Shown: piece by piece, positions 63,907 through 64,000 of the stretch
Layout of the letters: every line of letters begins with the position of its first letter
How positions within the stretch are numbered: the stretch's first letter is position 1
Assembly (NCBI GenBank): GCA_965153355.1
Contig: OZ231126.1
Coordinates: 48,360,001-48,424,000, forward strand
Length of the DNA: 64,000 nt
Origin: Flaccisagitta enflata
Lineage: Eukaryota; Chaetognatha; Sagittoidea; Aphragmophora
Direction: 5' to 3'
The notes under the pieces: generated by a model
Database searches by the model: none
Told to the model about the DNA's origin: nothing
What the model saw: the letters and a program-made list of their open reading frames with translations, nothing else
Made by a program: the position numbers and the translations under genes

Positions 63907-64000
63907 TTGTATGTTTTGTATTTTTAGTCGCTTGCTAAGCGACTCTTTTAACAGGCTGTGTCCCTAGGAAGGTAATGCCAAATTTGAGATATGTGAAGTA

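Overview
The window is nuclear DNA from an animal (metazoan). Its genes have spliceosomal GT-AG introns and AATAAA signals, and they include an axonemal central-pair protein, a transmembrane collagen and mitochondrial complex III core 2. Much of the rest is microsatellite and foldback/MITE-type DNA. I cannot name the species; a marine invertebrate is my best guess, because the proteins are close to vertebrate orthologues but the repeat families are unfamiliar.

Layout. 1-1069 (-): 3' part of a Penelope-like retroelement (RT motif YMDD plus GIY-YIG nuclease). 7.5-8.65 kb (-): a type II membrane collagen. 20.1-25.5 kb (+): a BDH1-like short-chain dehydrogenase whose catalytic residues are degenerate. 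27.0-32.55 kb: a giant diverged palindrome of about 5.6 kb. 35.9-47.0 kb (+): complete SPAG6/PF16 in 7 exons (508 aa), with a 7.8 kb first intron full of repeats. 47.3-52.2 kb (-): complete UQCRC2 in 10 exons (459 aa), tail to tail with SPAG6. 53.5-58.3 kb (+): complete V-ATPase proteolipid subunit c in 3 exons (152 aa). 62.6 kb to the end (+): first two exons of a coiled-coil, Arg/Ser-rich protein.

The genes are unrelated housekeeping, ciliary or matrix genes and do not form a pathway. The unusual material is the mobile and structured DNA. (i) 'Family 1' is a dispersed element seen about 18 times. A box near its 5' end (AGTTGCGGAC, AGTCGCGTGC or AGTCGCGGAC) is matched in the same copy by its reverse complement in a 3' terminal hairpin, so the two ends co-vary between subtypes. 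(ii) 'Family 2' foldback modules have GGGCAGCGGCCCC-type inverted ends, often a leading GCCCTGC...GCAGGGC hairpin, and in several cases a core of 21-nt GAGGCCTGA repeats. (iii) Many foldback MITEs have TA, TTAA or 8-bp target duplications, several of which can be tested against empty sites inside the window.

Splice sites were assigned by eye from consensus and family alignment. The SPAG6, UQCRC2 and V-ATPase c models keep phase at every junction and end at family length, so they are strong. The 5' ends of the collagen and dehydrogenase genes are not settled.
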